From: a virus | Virus record (IMG/VR): IMGVR_UViG_3300044824_000336 | Coordinates: 1-26,482 of that record | DNA length: 26,482 bases | Strand: one strand, 5' to 3' | Shown here: one piece after another, positions 6,784 through 14,936 of the stretch | Layout of the letters: every line of letters starts with the position of its first letter | Position numbering within the stretch: the first letter of the stretch is position 1 | Notes under the pieces: model-generated | Told to the model about the DNA's origin: nothing | What the model saw: only the letters and a program-made list of their open reading frames with translations | The model's database searches: none | Program-made: the position numbers and the translations under genes

Positions 6784-9700
6784 TTACAACCGCAGGATTA
6801 CCGTCAGGTCCGAGCCAGGGCTGGTCTGTCCCACTGAGGTAATCGCCATGCTGAGTTGCGCCTGCGCCAGCAATGGCATCCCGAAGCCATTCACACTGGG
6901 CGAAACGGTGGCGCTAGCGGGAATTGAGAGAGTGCAGTAGGGCGATCCATTCTGGCTCAGGGTCATTTGTATAGGTCCTCCAACGGGCGCCTGCTTAACG
7001 ACCGCATACACATCTTGTACGGCATGCGCCGCTTCCACAACCACGTTCGGCGCCGGGTTGCTGTCCACCGCCAGGAATCCCTGCACCTGGAACGAGTACT
7101 GTCCGCCGGAAAGCGTCCGCAATCCATAATTCACCGACTGTGTCAAATTAATCGCGCCCGTCGGGCTGTTGCCTCTCGAATTCGTTACGAACAGCTCCGC
7201 GCTGGCCACTTTCGTATTCGGCAGCGGCATTGGATAGCTCCAGTTGCCGCTAAGTGGACTGCCAAAGAAGTCCAGGGGGAACGGAACTACCGCGACTTTG
7301 CTCAACAAGTGATAGACGGCAACTTGTGCGGCATGTGATGCCGCGGCCGTGCCATGCATGCCGCGGGTTACTTGATATTGGAGCCCGCCGTTCGCGAGTG
7401 CCACCACTTGCAGCACTTCCGCCTCGACTTGCACGAACGACCCCGCCGCCGCCGTGCCGGCTTGCGTTAGATTCAGTACGGCGTCGGTCGCCGCCATCTG
7501 CACGGCTAGCGAGTATGGAGTGCTCCCTACCAGCTCGTCCCAGTAGTACATGGTCAGCGTGCCTGCCGTTACGCTGTAAGTGTTGGTAAGTGTCGGGAAG
7601 GAAACCCCGCTCAGCTCCACTGTGCCGCTTGCGAGCGATGACGTGCCCAGCCCAAAGACCGGCTGGGGCGGAGCCGCCATATCGGCGGACCCTCCGCCTC
7701 CTATCGTCCACCGGGTCAGCGTCGACAATAGCGGCGGCCCTTCCAGATTGTTCACGTTCGCCCCTCTGCCCTGTATGTGCAGTGTGACACCCGCCTCGTT
7801 CGGAATCTCGAACTGCACAGGGCTGGTCTTGGCGGTGGCCGCGAAATGCCATGCCGCCTCCGCCACCACGAAAAGACTCGTTGCATCTGGTTGCAGGGCC
7901 CACGGTTGTATCAGCGTGAGAGTCGTCGCGGTGTTCGACGCAATCGTGTACTCCTGGTCCGCGCCGGTCCCGCTGATAATCCGGACGATCATGCCGGCAT
8001 AATTGGCACCGCCCATTTCTGCGGTGCTGTTGCCCACCGTGTTGGCGGTCGCGATGCTCGCGGCGAATGGGGGCTGCAGTTCCGTCCGCCAATAAAAGTT
8101 GGCGTGATCGAACGCCGGGTCGGGCGGTGTCCAAATTTGGGCCGGCAATCCCGTATCGGTAAAGCTGGTGCCGAGCGCCCGATTGGAAGCGATCCGGCCC
8201 ATCTGTTGTGGATTCGGTCCCCGGTATACGTTGAAACTTACCGTGTTAGCGTCAAAACTGAGTCCAGTCAGCGTCACGCTGTTCGTGTTCGACCCCGGCG
8301 GTATGCTGGCGAGTATTACGAACGATAGAGCGCTCTCGTTTCCTGCCGAATCCAGCGCGCTCACCGCGTAGTACAGTGTCTGGTTGCCTGTCAGCGTCCC
8401 GCCTGCCCCCATCGTGGCCGCCAGGCTCACCAGCGGTATACCCGGCCCGCCGGTTGCCGTCGTTGACGGCGCCACAAAGCCCACCGTGAGATCTTCGCTT
8501 ACGCCGCCATCGCTGGAGTTGCTGGAACTCTCGGCGATCTGGTATTCCGGATTTCCGCTGGAATCGATTACGTTGCCGAGTAGCGGACGCGGCACGCCCA
8601 CGCCGGAATCGGGCTGACGGCGCGTGCCGGTGTCTCCCGGTATCTGGCCATTTGTATCCTCGTACCATTCGTCCTGATGAATCTGCGCCGTGATCTTAGC
8701 GATCCTATAATTCGTGCCCGGCGCGATCTTGACGATGCGGAAGGGTTGGCGCTCAAAACCTTCTTTGAGGTAGGTGACGGTAATGATGTCGCCTGGCCGC
8801 AGGCCTAGCGCTTTTACACTGGTTTCAAATGTGATGTAAGTGTTCCCGGCGACCGCTTTATCCAGCGTGAACTGCAAAATGCGCGCTGCCTGATCGTAGT
8901 TCGGAATCCCCAACGCCATGAGCGTTGTAGTAATCACCTGGCCGGTGAGGTCGATATCGCCCACGTCGACCATGAGCAGACTGTCCTGCTGATACCCGTT
9001 GAATGCGTCTTGAAACTCCACGGTCACCTGGTTCGGTGTGTCCGCGATGCTCCGGGAAGACACCTGCACGCTTGGCTCTCCGTTGGCCTTGCGCAAAATA
9101 TTCGCGGCGCCCGTCGATCCGTCGCTGAACTCATATGCCGGCCAGCCTCCGTTCAGCGGCTCCGTGCTGTTGCTCCACGCCGGCTGCGCCGGTTGCTGTA
9201 GCGCGATTGAGTTTTCCACTTGCAACTGCAGCATGCCGCCCACGCTGTACGTGAATAGCAGCCTTGCGGCGTTCCGGATTCCCCGAATCGTGTCCGCTGC
9301 GTTGCGCCGCGTTTGCAGACAGAGGTTGCACTGAAAACGCGGGATCATGATGCTATTCCCGTTCAGATCCTGCGTCTGGATCTGCTGATCGCAATACGGC
9401 GCCGCCGCCGCGAACGTCGTGAGATCGATATTCGCAGTACCCCACCCGCTCCGTTGCAGAAGATCCAGCAGAATCCACGCGGGATTGGCGGTGAACTCCG
9501 TGTTCTGGTAACTGCCGTCGCTCCCGTAAATCGGTAGTTGCAAGCCATCCGCCAAGACTTGCACGGTGGGCAGTGACTGACCGTTGTTAATCTGATTCGG
9601 TACGACAACTGAGAGATAGGCCATGCTGCCGTAAGGATCGCCGGCCGGGTTGCCCGCTGCGTCCGCAAAATCCGCATTGAACGCGCCGTTCCGGCTGCCT

Positions 9701-10683
9701 GGGCTGATCGCGTTGTACCAGCCCGTGGCTGTCATGTTCTTGCCGGATTGCCCGACGGGAATCTCGATCTGGTTTACCAGCACCTCCTGCACGCCCCGGA
9801 TCGGGCCCATCCCCAGCAGCACTTCCATGTGCGTCAGGTTTCCATCATTGCGCGTAAATACGATGGGGGGATAATACCAGGCGGTGCCGTATAACAACGG
9901 GACAAAGTCGTTGTAGATCGCGACATTGTCGTCCACGGCTGCGTAATGCCACCCGCTGCCGTAACTCCGCACCTGAATCGATGAGGGCACAAATTCGAGC
10001 CCGCCGAACCGCATCGGTCCGGAAAACATCCCACGGGCTTCGCAATCGAGCCGGGTGTACGCGCACGAGGTGTAGGGCGCGCCGCCCACCATGGCGCCCA
10101 CGCCGCCGGTCTGATCGCACGAATATCCGCAAGGGTAGAACAGTGAGTATTGCCCGCTGCGGCCCCCATTCAGCGCTTCCTGCCTCTGCTGTGCATTAGA
10201 TGGAAACAGCCAGGGACACCGCCGTTGGATCCGGACCGGCGGCAGCAGCACTCTCTGCATGTTCATGCGGTTGACGGCCGAGAGTTGAAACAGCGATTCG
10301 GTGCTCTGGTCGGGCGGGTTGACGACGCCCTGAAACAACACTGCTGCGTCCGATGTCGCGGCGCCTTCGAGCAGGTTGTAAAACAAGAACGTCACCGTCA
10401 TCGTGGCGCCCTTCCAGCCTACCGATCGTTCCAATTCCGAGAAGTAAGAATCGGCGTTGGCCATCGCCAGCGAAACGCGCGGAATCGCGTCCACTCCCTG
10501 ATCCGACGACGTCTGCACCTCGAACACGTTGTGCTTCATCACCCGCGGCGCGTAGGTGTTGCCGCCATAAATCACCTGGTGCGTGCTCCAGTACTCCGCC
10601 TGCCCGTTCTGCAATACGCACTGGAACAGCAGCAGCGGGGTGTCGGTGACCGCCAACTCCTTTAGATCATAGATACTCAACAT
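6784..10683 (-). CDS. Tail hub / tail-tip protein
   Basis: About 1299 residues from ATG at 10683; a GTG at 10701 would add six residues. The N-terminal 250 residues resemble baseplate hub proteins of the BR0599/DUF2163 type and contain a cysteine cluster (C156, C185, C189, C207, C214) of the kind that binds a metal or Fe-S centre in lambda gpL and the RcGTA hub. Around 620-680 is a tail-hub block (GLRPGDIITVTYLKEGFERQ, then IHQDEWYE). A fibronectin III-like module follows at about 730-840 (YYAVSALDSAGNES, FNVYRGPNP). The rest is beta-rich and repetitive. The start overlaps the upstream minor tail gene by 17 nt, which implies coupled translation. It should form the central tail-tip ring; no peptidase motif was recognised. 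Confidence 0.7.
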   Translation of the reverse strand: MLSIYDLKELAVTDTPLLLFQCVLQNGQAEYWSTHQVIYGGNTYAPRVMKHNVFEVQTSSDQGVDAIPRVSLAMANADSYFSELERSVGWKGATMTVTFLFYNLLEGAATSDAAVLFQGVVNPPDQSTESLFQLSAVNRMNMQRVLLPPVRIQRRCPWLFPSNAQQRQEALNGGRSGQYSLFYPCGYSCDQTGGVGAMVGGAPYTSCAYTRLDCEARGMFSGPMRFGGLEFVPSSIQVRSYGSGWHYAAVDDNVAIYNDFVPLLYGTAWYYPPIVFTRNDGNLTHMEVLLGMGPIRGVQEVLVNQIEIPVGQSGKNMTATGWYNAISPGSRNGAFNADFADAAGNPAGDPYGSMAYLSVVVPNQINNGQSLPTVQVLADGLQLPIYGSDGSYQNTEFTANPAWILLDLLQRSGWGTANIDLTTFAAAAPYCDQQIQTQDLNGNSIMIPRFQCNLCLQTRRNAADTIRGIRNAARLLFTYSVGGMLQLQVENSIALQQPAQPAWSNSTEPLNGGWPAYEFSDGSTGAANILRKANGEPSVQVSSRSIADTPNQVTVEFQDAFNGYQQDSLLMVDVGDIDLTGQVITTTLMALGIPNYDQAARILQFTLDKAVAGNTYITFETSVKALGLRPGDIITVTYLKEGFERQPFRIVKIAPGTNYRIAKITAQIHQDEWYEDTNGQIPGDTGTRRQPDSGVGVPRPLLGNVIDSSGNPEYQIAESSSNSSDGGVSEDLTVGFVAPSTTATGGPGIPLVSLAATMGAGGTLTGNQTLYYAVSALDSAGNESALSFVILASIPPGSNTNSVTLTGLSFDANTVSFNVYRGPNPQQMGRIASNRALGTSFTDTGLPAQIWTPPDPAFDHANFYWRTELQPPFAASIATANTVGNSTAEMGGANYAGMIVRIISGTGADQEYTIASNTATTLTLIQPWALQPDATSLFVVAEAAWHFAATAKTSPVQFEIPNEAGVTLHIQGRGANVNNLEGPPLLSTLTRWTIGGGGSADMAAPPQPVFGLGTSSLASGTVELSGVSFPTLTNTYSVTAGTLTMYYWDELVGSTPYSLAVQMAATDAVLNLTQAGTAAAGSFVQVEAEVLQVVALANGGLQYQVTRGMHGTAAASHAAQVAVYHLLSKVAVVPFPLDFFGSPLSGNWSYPMPLPNTKVASAELFVTNSRGNSPTGAINLTQSVNYGLRTLSGGQYSFQVQGFLAVDSNPAPNVVVEAAHAVQDVYAVVKQAPVGGPIQMTLSQNGSPYCTLSIPASATVSPSVNGFGMPLLAQAQLSMAITSVGQTSPGSDLTVILRL

Positions 10684-11452
10684 TGACGATATCCAACTCA
10701 CAGGAATGGCGGCTTGGACCCACTGTTGTGATCGTTAGGGCGTCATCCCGAAACCGCGCGTTCGGGTACACGCCGCCCGTCTCGGCCGTTTGTTTGTAAA
10801 GCGACGCAGTGGTCTGCGCCTCCGCCTGCATCCCGAAGACGTCCACTGTCGTGCCCGGATCCAGCGCAATGCCGAAGCTGATGGAATCGGCGGTGTCTTC
10901 TAGCTGCCCGGCGGAGGTCAGCCGCGTCCACTGGGGGCCGATCGCTCGCGCGTCCGTCGCGGAGCCGCGCACCAGCCATACCCGCGTGCGCTGGCCGCTG
11001 CGCGCATATAGGCTGAGACAGTAGTCCAAAGATGCAGGCGCGTTGAGCGATTGCTGCAGCATCAATGTGGCGCCCGTCGGGTTACTGACCTGGTAAGCGG
11101 CCGTGCCGCCCATCGGATCCGTCACGCCCCCTGTCAATGTCAGTAGTGGGCTCGCCTGCCAGACGGCCTGATTCTGCTGCTCGCTCCACGCCAGCAGATT
11201 GTCGGCGGGATCCAGGAAAGTGAACGGCGTCAGACGCCCCTCGACAGCCTGAAAAAGAGCTTCCAAGGCGGCCAGTTCCTGATCGCTTATCTCGTCGAAG
11301 GATAGGTGCCATTCCGTGACCGACGCGGCGGGATCGGCCAGCTTGACCTGGTAGCCCTGGCAGCTCTGATTTACCACCGTCCTTGCCTCGCGTTGCCTTG
11401 TGATCGGAAACTGGCCGGTTGCCCCGGACGATAGTTGCGGAAAGTAAATCAT
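10667..11452 (-). CDS. Minor tail protein, distal-tail-like with a carbohydrate-binding-like domain
   Basis: 261 residues from ATG at 11452 (MIYFPQLSSG), preferred because GGACC lies just upstream and the start falls one base after the previous stop; a longer frame begins at 11503. The N-terminal 100 residues (WHLSFDEISDQELAALEALF, then FTFLDPADN) repeat the pattern of the preceding 120-aa protein and resemble DUF2460-type distal tail proteins. From about residue 105 (NLLAWSEQQNQAVW) it turns into a jelly-roll-like module seen in phage tail proteins that bind carbohydrate. It probably forms part of the ring joining tail tube to hub. The call is by position and pattern. Confidence 0.6.
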   Translation of the reverse strand: MIYFPQLSSGATGQFPITRQREARTVVNQSCQGYQVKLADPAASVTEWHLSFDEISDQELAALEALFQAVEGRLTPFTFLDPADNLLAWSEQQNQAVWQASPLLTLTGGVTDPMGGTAAYQVSNPTGATLMLQQSLNAPASLDYCLSLYARSGQRTRVWLVRGSATDARAIGPQWTRLTSAGQLEDTADSISFGIALDPGTTVDVFGMQAEAQTTASLYKQTAETGGVYPNARFRDDALTITTVGPSRHSCELDIVNVEYL

Positions 11453-11453
11453 C

Positions 11454-11816
11454 TTAGGTCCTGTTTTGGCAGACGGTGAGCGTAGTTTCGCCCCGCATCT
11501 CACCTCTCAGTTGAAAACCGAATGTGTCACCGGTCAGGCTGCAGTTCGGATAGACCGTTCCGTCCCACGGATCGGTGAAGGAGAAGCTGCCGAATCTGCC
11601 CTCGTTCGATACGAAGAACCGATCTAATGCGGCAACTTCGGCTTCGTCCAGCAAATCGAGTTGTATTGTCCACCGATGCAGTACCGAAGGGTTGTCTCGA
11701 AACCGCTGCTCGGTACCGTCCAGAAAACGGATCGCGTTGGTGTTGAACAGCAGTGTCCTTTTCGCCGGATATTGCATCACGGCGCCGGTCTTTAGCGTCG
11801 GAAACATAGCCGTCAC
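11454..11816 (-). CDS. Small distal tail protein
   Basis: 120 residues. The GTG start overlaps the stop of the tape-measure candidate (GTGA); an ATG at 11807 is the alternative. The pattern WTIQLDLLDEAEVAALDRFF followed by FSFTDPWDG parallels the N-terminus of the next gene, so the two look like a duplicated distal-tail module. It lies between tape measure and hub, the classic place for a distal tail protein. No catalytic features. Confidence 0.55.
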   Translation of the reverse strand: MTAMFPTLKTGAVMQYPAKRTLLFNTNAIRFLDGTEQRFRDNPSVLHRWTIQLDLLDEAEVAALDRFFVSNEGRFGSFSFTDPWDGTVYPNCSLTGDTFGFQLRGEMRGETTLTVCQNRT

Positions 11817-12394
11817 AGGTTCGCCACAACGTCATTGATGGAGTTCATGTTCAACATCGCCTGCCGGACCGCCTGTGCGATATCGTCGCTATGATCCAGA
11901 AACGACTGGCTGTCCATGGCTTGTACCTGGACCGTGATCTGCGGAACCGCGCTCGATCCGCCGCTTGCAACGGAACGCGGCAGACCGTTCTCGCCCCAGA
12001 CTACGTCTTGGCCGTTGGTAGTGGACTCGAGGTTCAGGGAAGGGGGGAGCGAAAAAGGCGCTAGGGGTGCGGGTTGTTGAGACTGTCCGCCGCCAAACAA
12101 ACTGGAAAACAACGATACCAGTGGCATGAGACTAAACCCGCCCCCCAGAAACTGGCTCGCCGTGCTGAGCACGTCTGAAACTTCCTTGCCGGGGCTGGAA
12201 CCCTGAGCTTGACTGCTTTGTGCCAGGGCATCAGTGTTAGCGGCGGTCGCCTGCGTCTGGGCATCGATCACTTGGGTGGATTTTCCAAGAGCGTCGATGA
12301 GACCCTGCTCGGCTGCTGCCGATTGGCCGCCCGCCGGGCTACCCGACGCTTGGTTGAAAGCGGTTAACAATGTCTGTTGTGACGTACTAGGCAT
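11813..12394 (-). CDS. Very short tape-measure candidate
   Basis: 193 residues from ATG at 12394, chosen for the upstream AGAGGGAAAA; the open frame runs further upstream to 12460. It follows the tail-chaperone pair directly, the invariant position of the tape-measure gene. The sequence is Gln/Ala/Ser-rich and probably helical at first (IDAQTQATAANTDALAQSSQ), then has one hydrophobic Gly-rich segment (about 100-125, GGGFSLMPLVSLFSSLFGGG), and ends in a small domain (ITVQVQAMDSQSFLDHSDDI). Tape measures of ordinary siphoviruses run to many hundreds of residues; this one is close to the roughly 220 residues of the RcGTA tape measure. If it is the ruler, the tail must be short. It might instead be an accessory tail protein. 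Confidence 0.5.
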   Translation of the reverse strand: MPSTSQQTLLTAFNQASGSPAGGQSAAAEQGLIDALGKSTQVIDAQTQATAANTDALAQSSQAQGSSPGKEVSDVLSTASQFLGGGFSLMPLVSLFSSLFGGGQSQQPAPLAPFSLPPSLNLESTTNGQDVVWGENGLPRSVASGGSSAVPQITVQVQAMDSQSFLDHSDDIAQAVRQAMLNMNSINDVVANL

Positions 12395-12422
12395 TTTTCC
12401 CTCTGGGCGCAGGACCGCTGCT

Positions 12423-12761
12423 TTAGCCTCTAGTGCCGGAGCCGCCGGCCGCCTCCGCAAGCTCCTGCTCTAAAACCAGAAAAGCTTCCACCGCGCGCGC
12501 CCCCAGACCTTCGATTCCCCTCTGCCCTAACTTGCGCCGCACAAGATACTCCTCGAGCCATGCCATGCTTTGTGCCGTGATAAACGATTTTGGACAGACG
12601 GTGGTCGCCGCATTGTTCCTCGCCCACACCACGCGCTCGGGCGCCGCTAGCGCCTGCGGTATCCAGCCGCACCTGCGCTTCATCTCCAGGCCGGCCTTAC
12701 GGCAAGTCGCGCACTCCCAGCCGGCCTGGTTGGAGAATTGGAAATGGAGTGCGACAATCAG
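12423..12761 (-). CDS. Tail-assembly chaperone -1 frame extension (T part)
   Basis: Frame entered from the upstream chaperone gene by -1 slippage at 12761-12767. It adds about 112 residues starting LIVALHF, giving a fusion of about 233 residues. The open frame extends upstream to 12791, but I see no good independent start. It contains a Cys pair and a third Cys (WECATC, then KRRCGW), a short helical segment (MAWLEEYLVRRKLGQRG) and an acidic end. In lambda-like phages the G-T fusion binds the tail tube protein while G coats the tape measure; the gene order here (tube, G, T, tape measure) is the same. Confidence 0.7.
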   Translation of the reverse strand: MIVALHFQFSNQAGWECATCRKAGLEMKRRCGWIPQALAAPERVVWARNNAATTVCPKSFITAQSMAWLEEYLVRRKLGQRGIEGLGARAVEAFLVLEQELAEAAGGSGTRG

Positions 12762-13123
12762 TTTTTTCTTTCGGCTTCCGGCAGCCCACACTGTTGCTTG
12801 ACAGCAGCCAAAGCCTCCCGGAACAGTTCTTCAGGTCCGTTCGCCGCCAGTGACTCCGGAGTCGCCGGCTGGCCGTCCAACTCGAGACCCGTGACTTCCT
12901 TCAAGCCCCAGAGCAGATAGATCCGATCGATCTCCGACGCCAGCAGCGCGGCTTCCATCTTTTCGTTGGGAGTGTCGCCCGCCTCCACGAACTCTTTCCG
13001 CGCCGCCAACTCCCGGATGCGGCGCGTCAACTCCACCCGGCGCCCAAATGACATCTTGGCGACCGTATAACTAACCCCAGGCGCGACAGTAGAATCTATG
13101 GTTTCAAAAGTCGAATATTCCAT
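12758..13123 (-). CDS. Tail-assembly chaperone (G part)
   Basis: 121 residues, mostly helical and charged (SFGRRVELTRRIRELAARKE, then EALAAVKQQCGLPEAERKN). It stands between the tail tube gene and the tape-measure candidate. Its last codons are AGA AAA AAC followed by TGA, so the gene ends in a perfect X XXY YYZ slippery site. Start ATG at 13123 has only a weak ribosome binding site. About 138 nt separate it from the tube gene, an unusually long gap for this operon and filled by repeats. The chaperone is made during assembly and is not expected in the mature particle. Confidence 0.7.
   Translation of the reverse strand: MEYSTFETIDSTVAPGVSYTVAKMSFGRRVELTRRIRELAARKEFVEAGDTPNEKMEAALLASEIDRIYLLWGLKEVTGLELDGQPATPESLAANGPEELFREALAAVKQQCGLPEAERKN
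12761..12767 (-). promoter_or_regulatory. Programmed -1 ribosomal frameshift site A AAA AAC
   Basis: On the minus strand the zero-frame codons are AGA AAA AAC TGA. The heptamer A AAA AAC is among the most efficient bacterial -1 slippery sequences. Slippage moves ribosomes into the frame that starts CTG ATT GTC and stays open to 12423. The stop codon adjacent to the heptamer may lengthen the pause. I did not identify a definite downstream pseudoknot. Confidence 0.85.
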
Positions 13124-13178
13124 CTGGACACCAACTCAAGCTCTTACTACTCATACTTGTAAGGCGCGCAATCTTGCC

Positions 13179-13199
13179 CCGGGGTCCCCTCTGGGGACG
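13179..13199. repeat. Hairpin repeat B, copy 3
   Basis: Arm CCGGGGTCCCC, loop TCT, then GGGGACG; stem positions 8 and 18 are C and G. It sits in the gap between the tail tube gene and the chaperone gene (13124-13261), the longest gap inside the operon after its first gene. No coding sequence is seen in the gap. Confidence 0.75.
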
Positions 13200-13223
13200 C
13201 CTTTTTGGGCGGCTTTCCCGGGG

Positions 13224-13236
13224 CCAGGGGTGGCTG
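13224..13236 (+). repeat. CCAGGGGTGGCTG motif next to repeat B
   Basis: Exact 13-nt reverse complement of 3060-3072. It stands about 25 nt from a repeat B hairpin, like the first copy about 7 nt from its own, so the pair is likely one composite dispersed repeat. Confidence 0.55.
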
Positions 13237-13261
13237 ACCCCGCTTTTGTAACGCGATAGTG

Positions 13262-14434
13262 CTATCCGAACGCCACCACAATCTCGTTGTCTGCCGTCCC
13301 CTGCGCCCTCGATCCTTGAAACTTCCATTGCAGCCTGTTATCGCTGTCGTCGAACTCAGGCACTACCGGCACCACGCTCATCATGTAGACGCCCATGACT
13401 TGGCCGGTTTGCTGGCCAAGTTGAAACATCACACTTACCGGCGACTGCTGCCGCGCCGCTTGGTACAGTCCTTGCGTCGCCGCATCGTCCAGTTCATACA
13501 GGCTAAAGGCCGCCGTCACGGATCGCGGCCCCGGCGCAACGGCTTGCGGCAGGTTGGTTCCAAATTCCTTCGACCGCGTATCCAGACCGTTGTCTAATTG
13601 GAATGTCCCGCTCGTGATCGTGTAGAACTTGCTGGGCGTACTGCCCAGCCAGGCCTCACCCATGTTGCCCGGCACGATCGAGTAGTCGAAGGCTCCAAGA
13701 GCCGGCTCCACGGGGAAGTTCCTCAGCTGTCCCATTCCGGCTGCGAAACTGGAACTGTCGATCAGGTCTTGCGCCATTCCCTCGAACTCAAACTGGTGAT
13801 AATCGCCATTCACCTTTACAGTCATCCGGTCTACTGCTGCCCCGCAGAGAATCCGCTGGAGCGCCGTGCTGGGATCCCAATAGTCGAAGATGCTTACGCT
13901 TGGCAATGCTGTCGCCGGAAAATAGGAAACGCTCGGAGCAATCTCGGTCCCCGCGGCCGGAGCGCTGGAGAATGGGGCGTTCACTTGCACGGCCGTCGCG
14001 CTCACGATTGCCGTGACAAACCGAATCTCGCCGTTACAGGACACGCCTTGCCCCGCCACGAGCCCATGTGGCGCCGCAAAGACCAGCGACGTGGCGCTGG
14101 AACCCGCCGCGGCCGCCCCTCCCGCGTACATCGTCGGAACGGCGCCCATGCTGGCCTGAAAAAGCGGACCATAAGATGGACCCGGATTCTGTCCTCCCCA
14201 GCTCGTCATGTAGGTTGTCACATCGAAACTGGTTGTGCGCCGCAGCCCCGCGGGTATTCCTACGAACGTCCGGCTGCCCGTCTTATCCCGCCGGTCGGCC
14301 TTCTCCAACTGATTCTTGGCGGTCAGTTTCACCGCCGGAAACCGGTTCTGCGCCGTGATCGCCGGCGTCTGTCCGTAGCTGTTTTCCAATCCCGTATAGA
14401 AACGGTTGGCATTGGATGAAATATACGAAGCCAT
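13262..14434 (-). CDS. Major tail (tube) protein
   Basis: 390 residues, ATG at 14434 with TAAGG upstream. The N-terminus (about 1-90) and C-terminus (about 200-390) look like a tail-tube fold: a paired beta domain with a receptor-like central helix segment (DYHQFEFEGMAQDLIDSS) and a conserved-looking end (RLQWKFQGSRAQGTADNEIV). Between them a Gly/Ala/Ser-rich module (about 105-165, SATSLVFAAPHGLVAGQGV) resembles the small Ig-like decorations often inserted in tail tube or tail-tip proteins. It lies between the terminator-like gene and the chaperones, as in most siphovirus tail operons. Confidence 0.65.
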   Translation of the reverse strand: MASYISSNANRFYTGLENSYGQTPAITAQNRFPAVKLTAKNQLEKADRRDKTGSRTFVGIPAGLRRTTSFDVTTYMTSWGGQNPGPSYGPLFQASMGAVPTMYAGGAAAAGSSATSLVFAAPHGLVAGQGVSCNGEIRFVTAIVSATAVQVNAPFSSAPAAGTEIAPSVSYFPATALPSVSIFDYWDPSTALQRILCGAAVDRMTVKVNGDYHQFEFEGMAQDLIDSSSFAAGMGQLRNFPVEPALGAFDYSIVPGNMGEAWLGSTPSKFYTITSGTFQLDNGLDTRSKEFGTNLPQAVAPGPRSVTAAFSLYELDDAATQGLYQAARQQSPVSVMFQLGQQTGQVMGVYMMSVVPVVPEFDDSDNRLQWKFQGSRAQGTADNEIVVAFG

Positions 14435-14438
14435 AGCC

Positions 14439-14933
14439 TTAGTCGCTTACTCCCACTTCGAAAGTGACCTTACCTACCTGGATGAAATTTCGTCCGCCAT
14501 GCTTCACGGGCCCTAAGGCCGCTTCATAGCATCCGGCGTAGTACATTCCTTCACCCCAGTCGCCCCGGTTCTGATCCAGCACCTGGGTCACAGCGTCGAG
14601 GTACACTTGGAGTTGATCCTCGATCCCCTCCAGTCTGTCCTGTGAAACCCTCACCTCAATCGCCATGATGCCCTTTCCGGAAAAGTTTCGGAACTTCTCC
14701 TTGAGCTGGTTCACGATCTTTTCGCAGTATACGTTGACCGCCGGATACTGCACGTCGGTGCTGCGCTCTGCCAGTTCAATCGATACGTTCTGCGCCAAAA
14801 TCTGATTCTGTCCGGCTGGCGGTAGAGTTATGTTCTCGGCCTGAGCTAGCGTTGATACGCAGGCGTTCAGCCCCTGCGGTGCGCTGAGGAGTGTGACTAC
14901 CTGCGCGGTGACCGTGCTGCCTACCCATGCCAT
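14439..14933 (-). CDS. Tail terminator / tail completion-like protein
   Basis: 164 residues, ATG at 14933 preceded by GAGAGG. Compact alpha/beta sequence with a central stretch (SIELAERSTDVQYPAVNVYC) and a C-terminal beta-strand (FIQVGKVTFEVGVSD). Its position between head-connector genes and the tail tube gene, with only 4 nt to the latter, fits a tail terminator that caps the tube before head joining. No diagnostic motif; the call is mainly positional. Confidence 0.5.
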   Translation of the reverse strand: MAWVGSTVTAQVVTLLSAPQGLNACVSTLAQAENITLPPAGQNQILAQNVSIELAERSTDVQYPAVNVYCEKIVNQLKEKFRNFSGKGIMAIEVRVSQDRLEGIEDQLQVYLDAVTQVLDQNRGDWGEGMYYAGCYEAALGPVKHGGRNFIQVGKVTFEVGVSD

Positions 14934-14936
14934 GCT

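Noticed and set aside
12391-12402. CCCTCTGGGC near the tape-measure start as a further repeat B copy
   Set aside because: Only the loop and one half-stem match; it is more simply the AGAGGG ribosome binding site of that gene.
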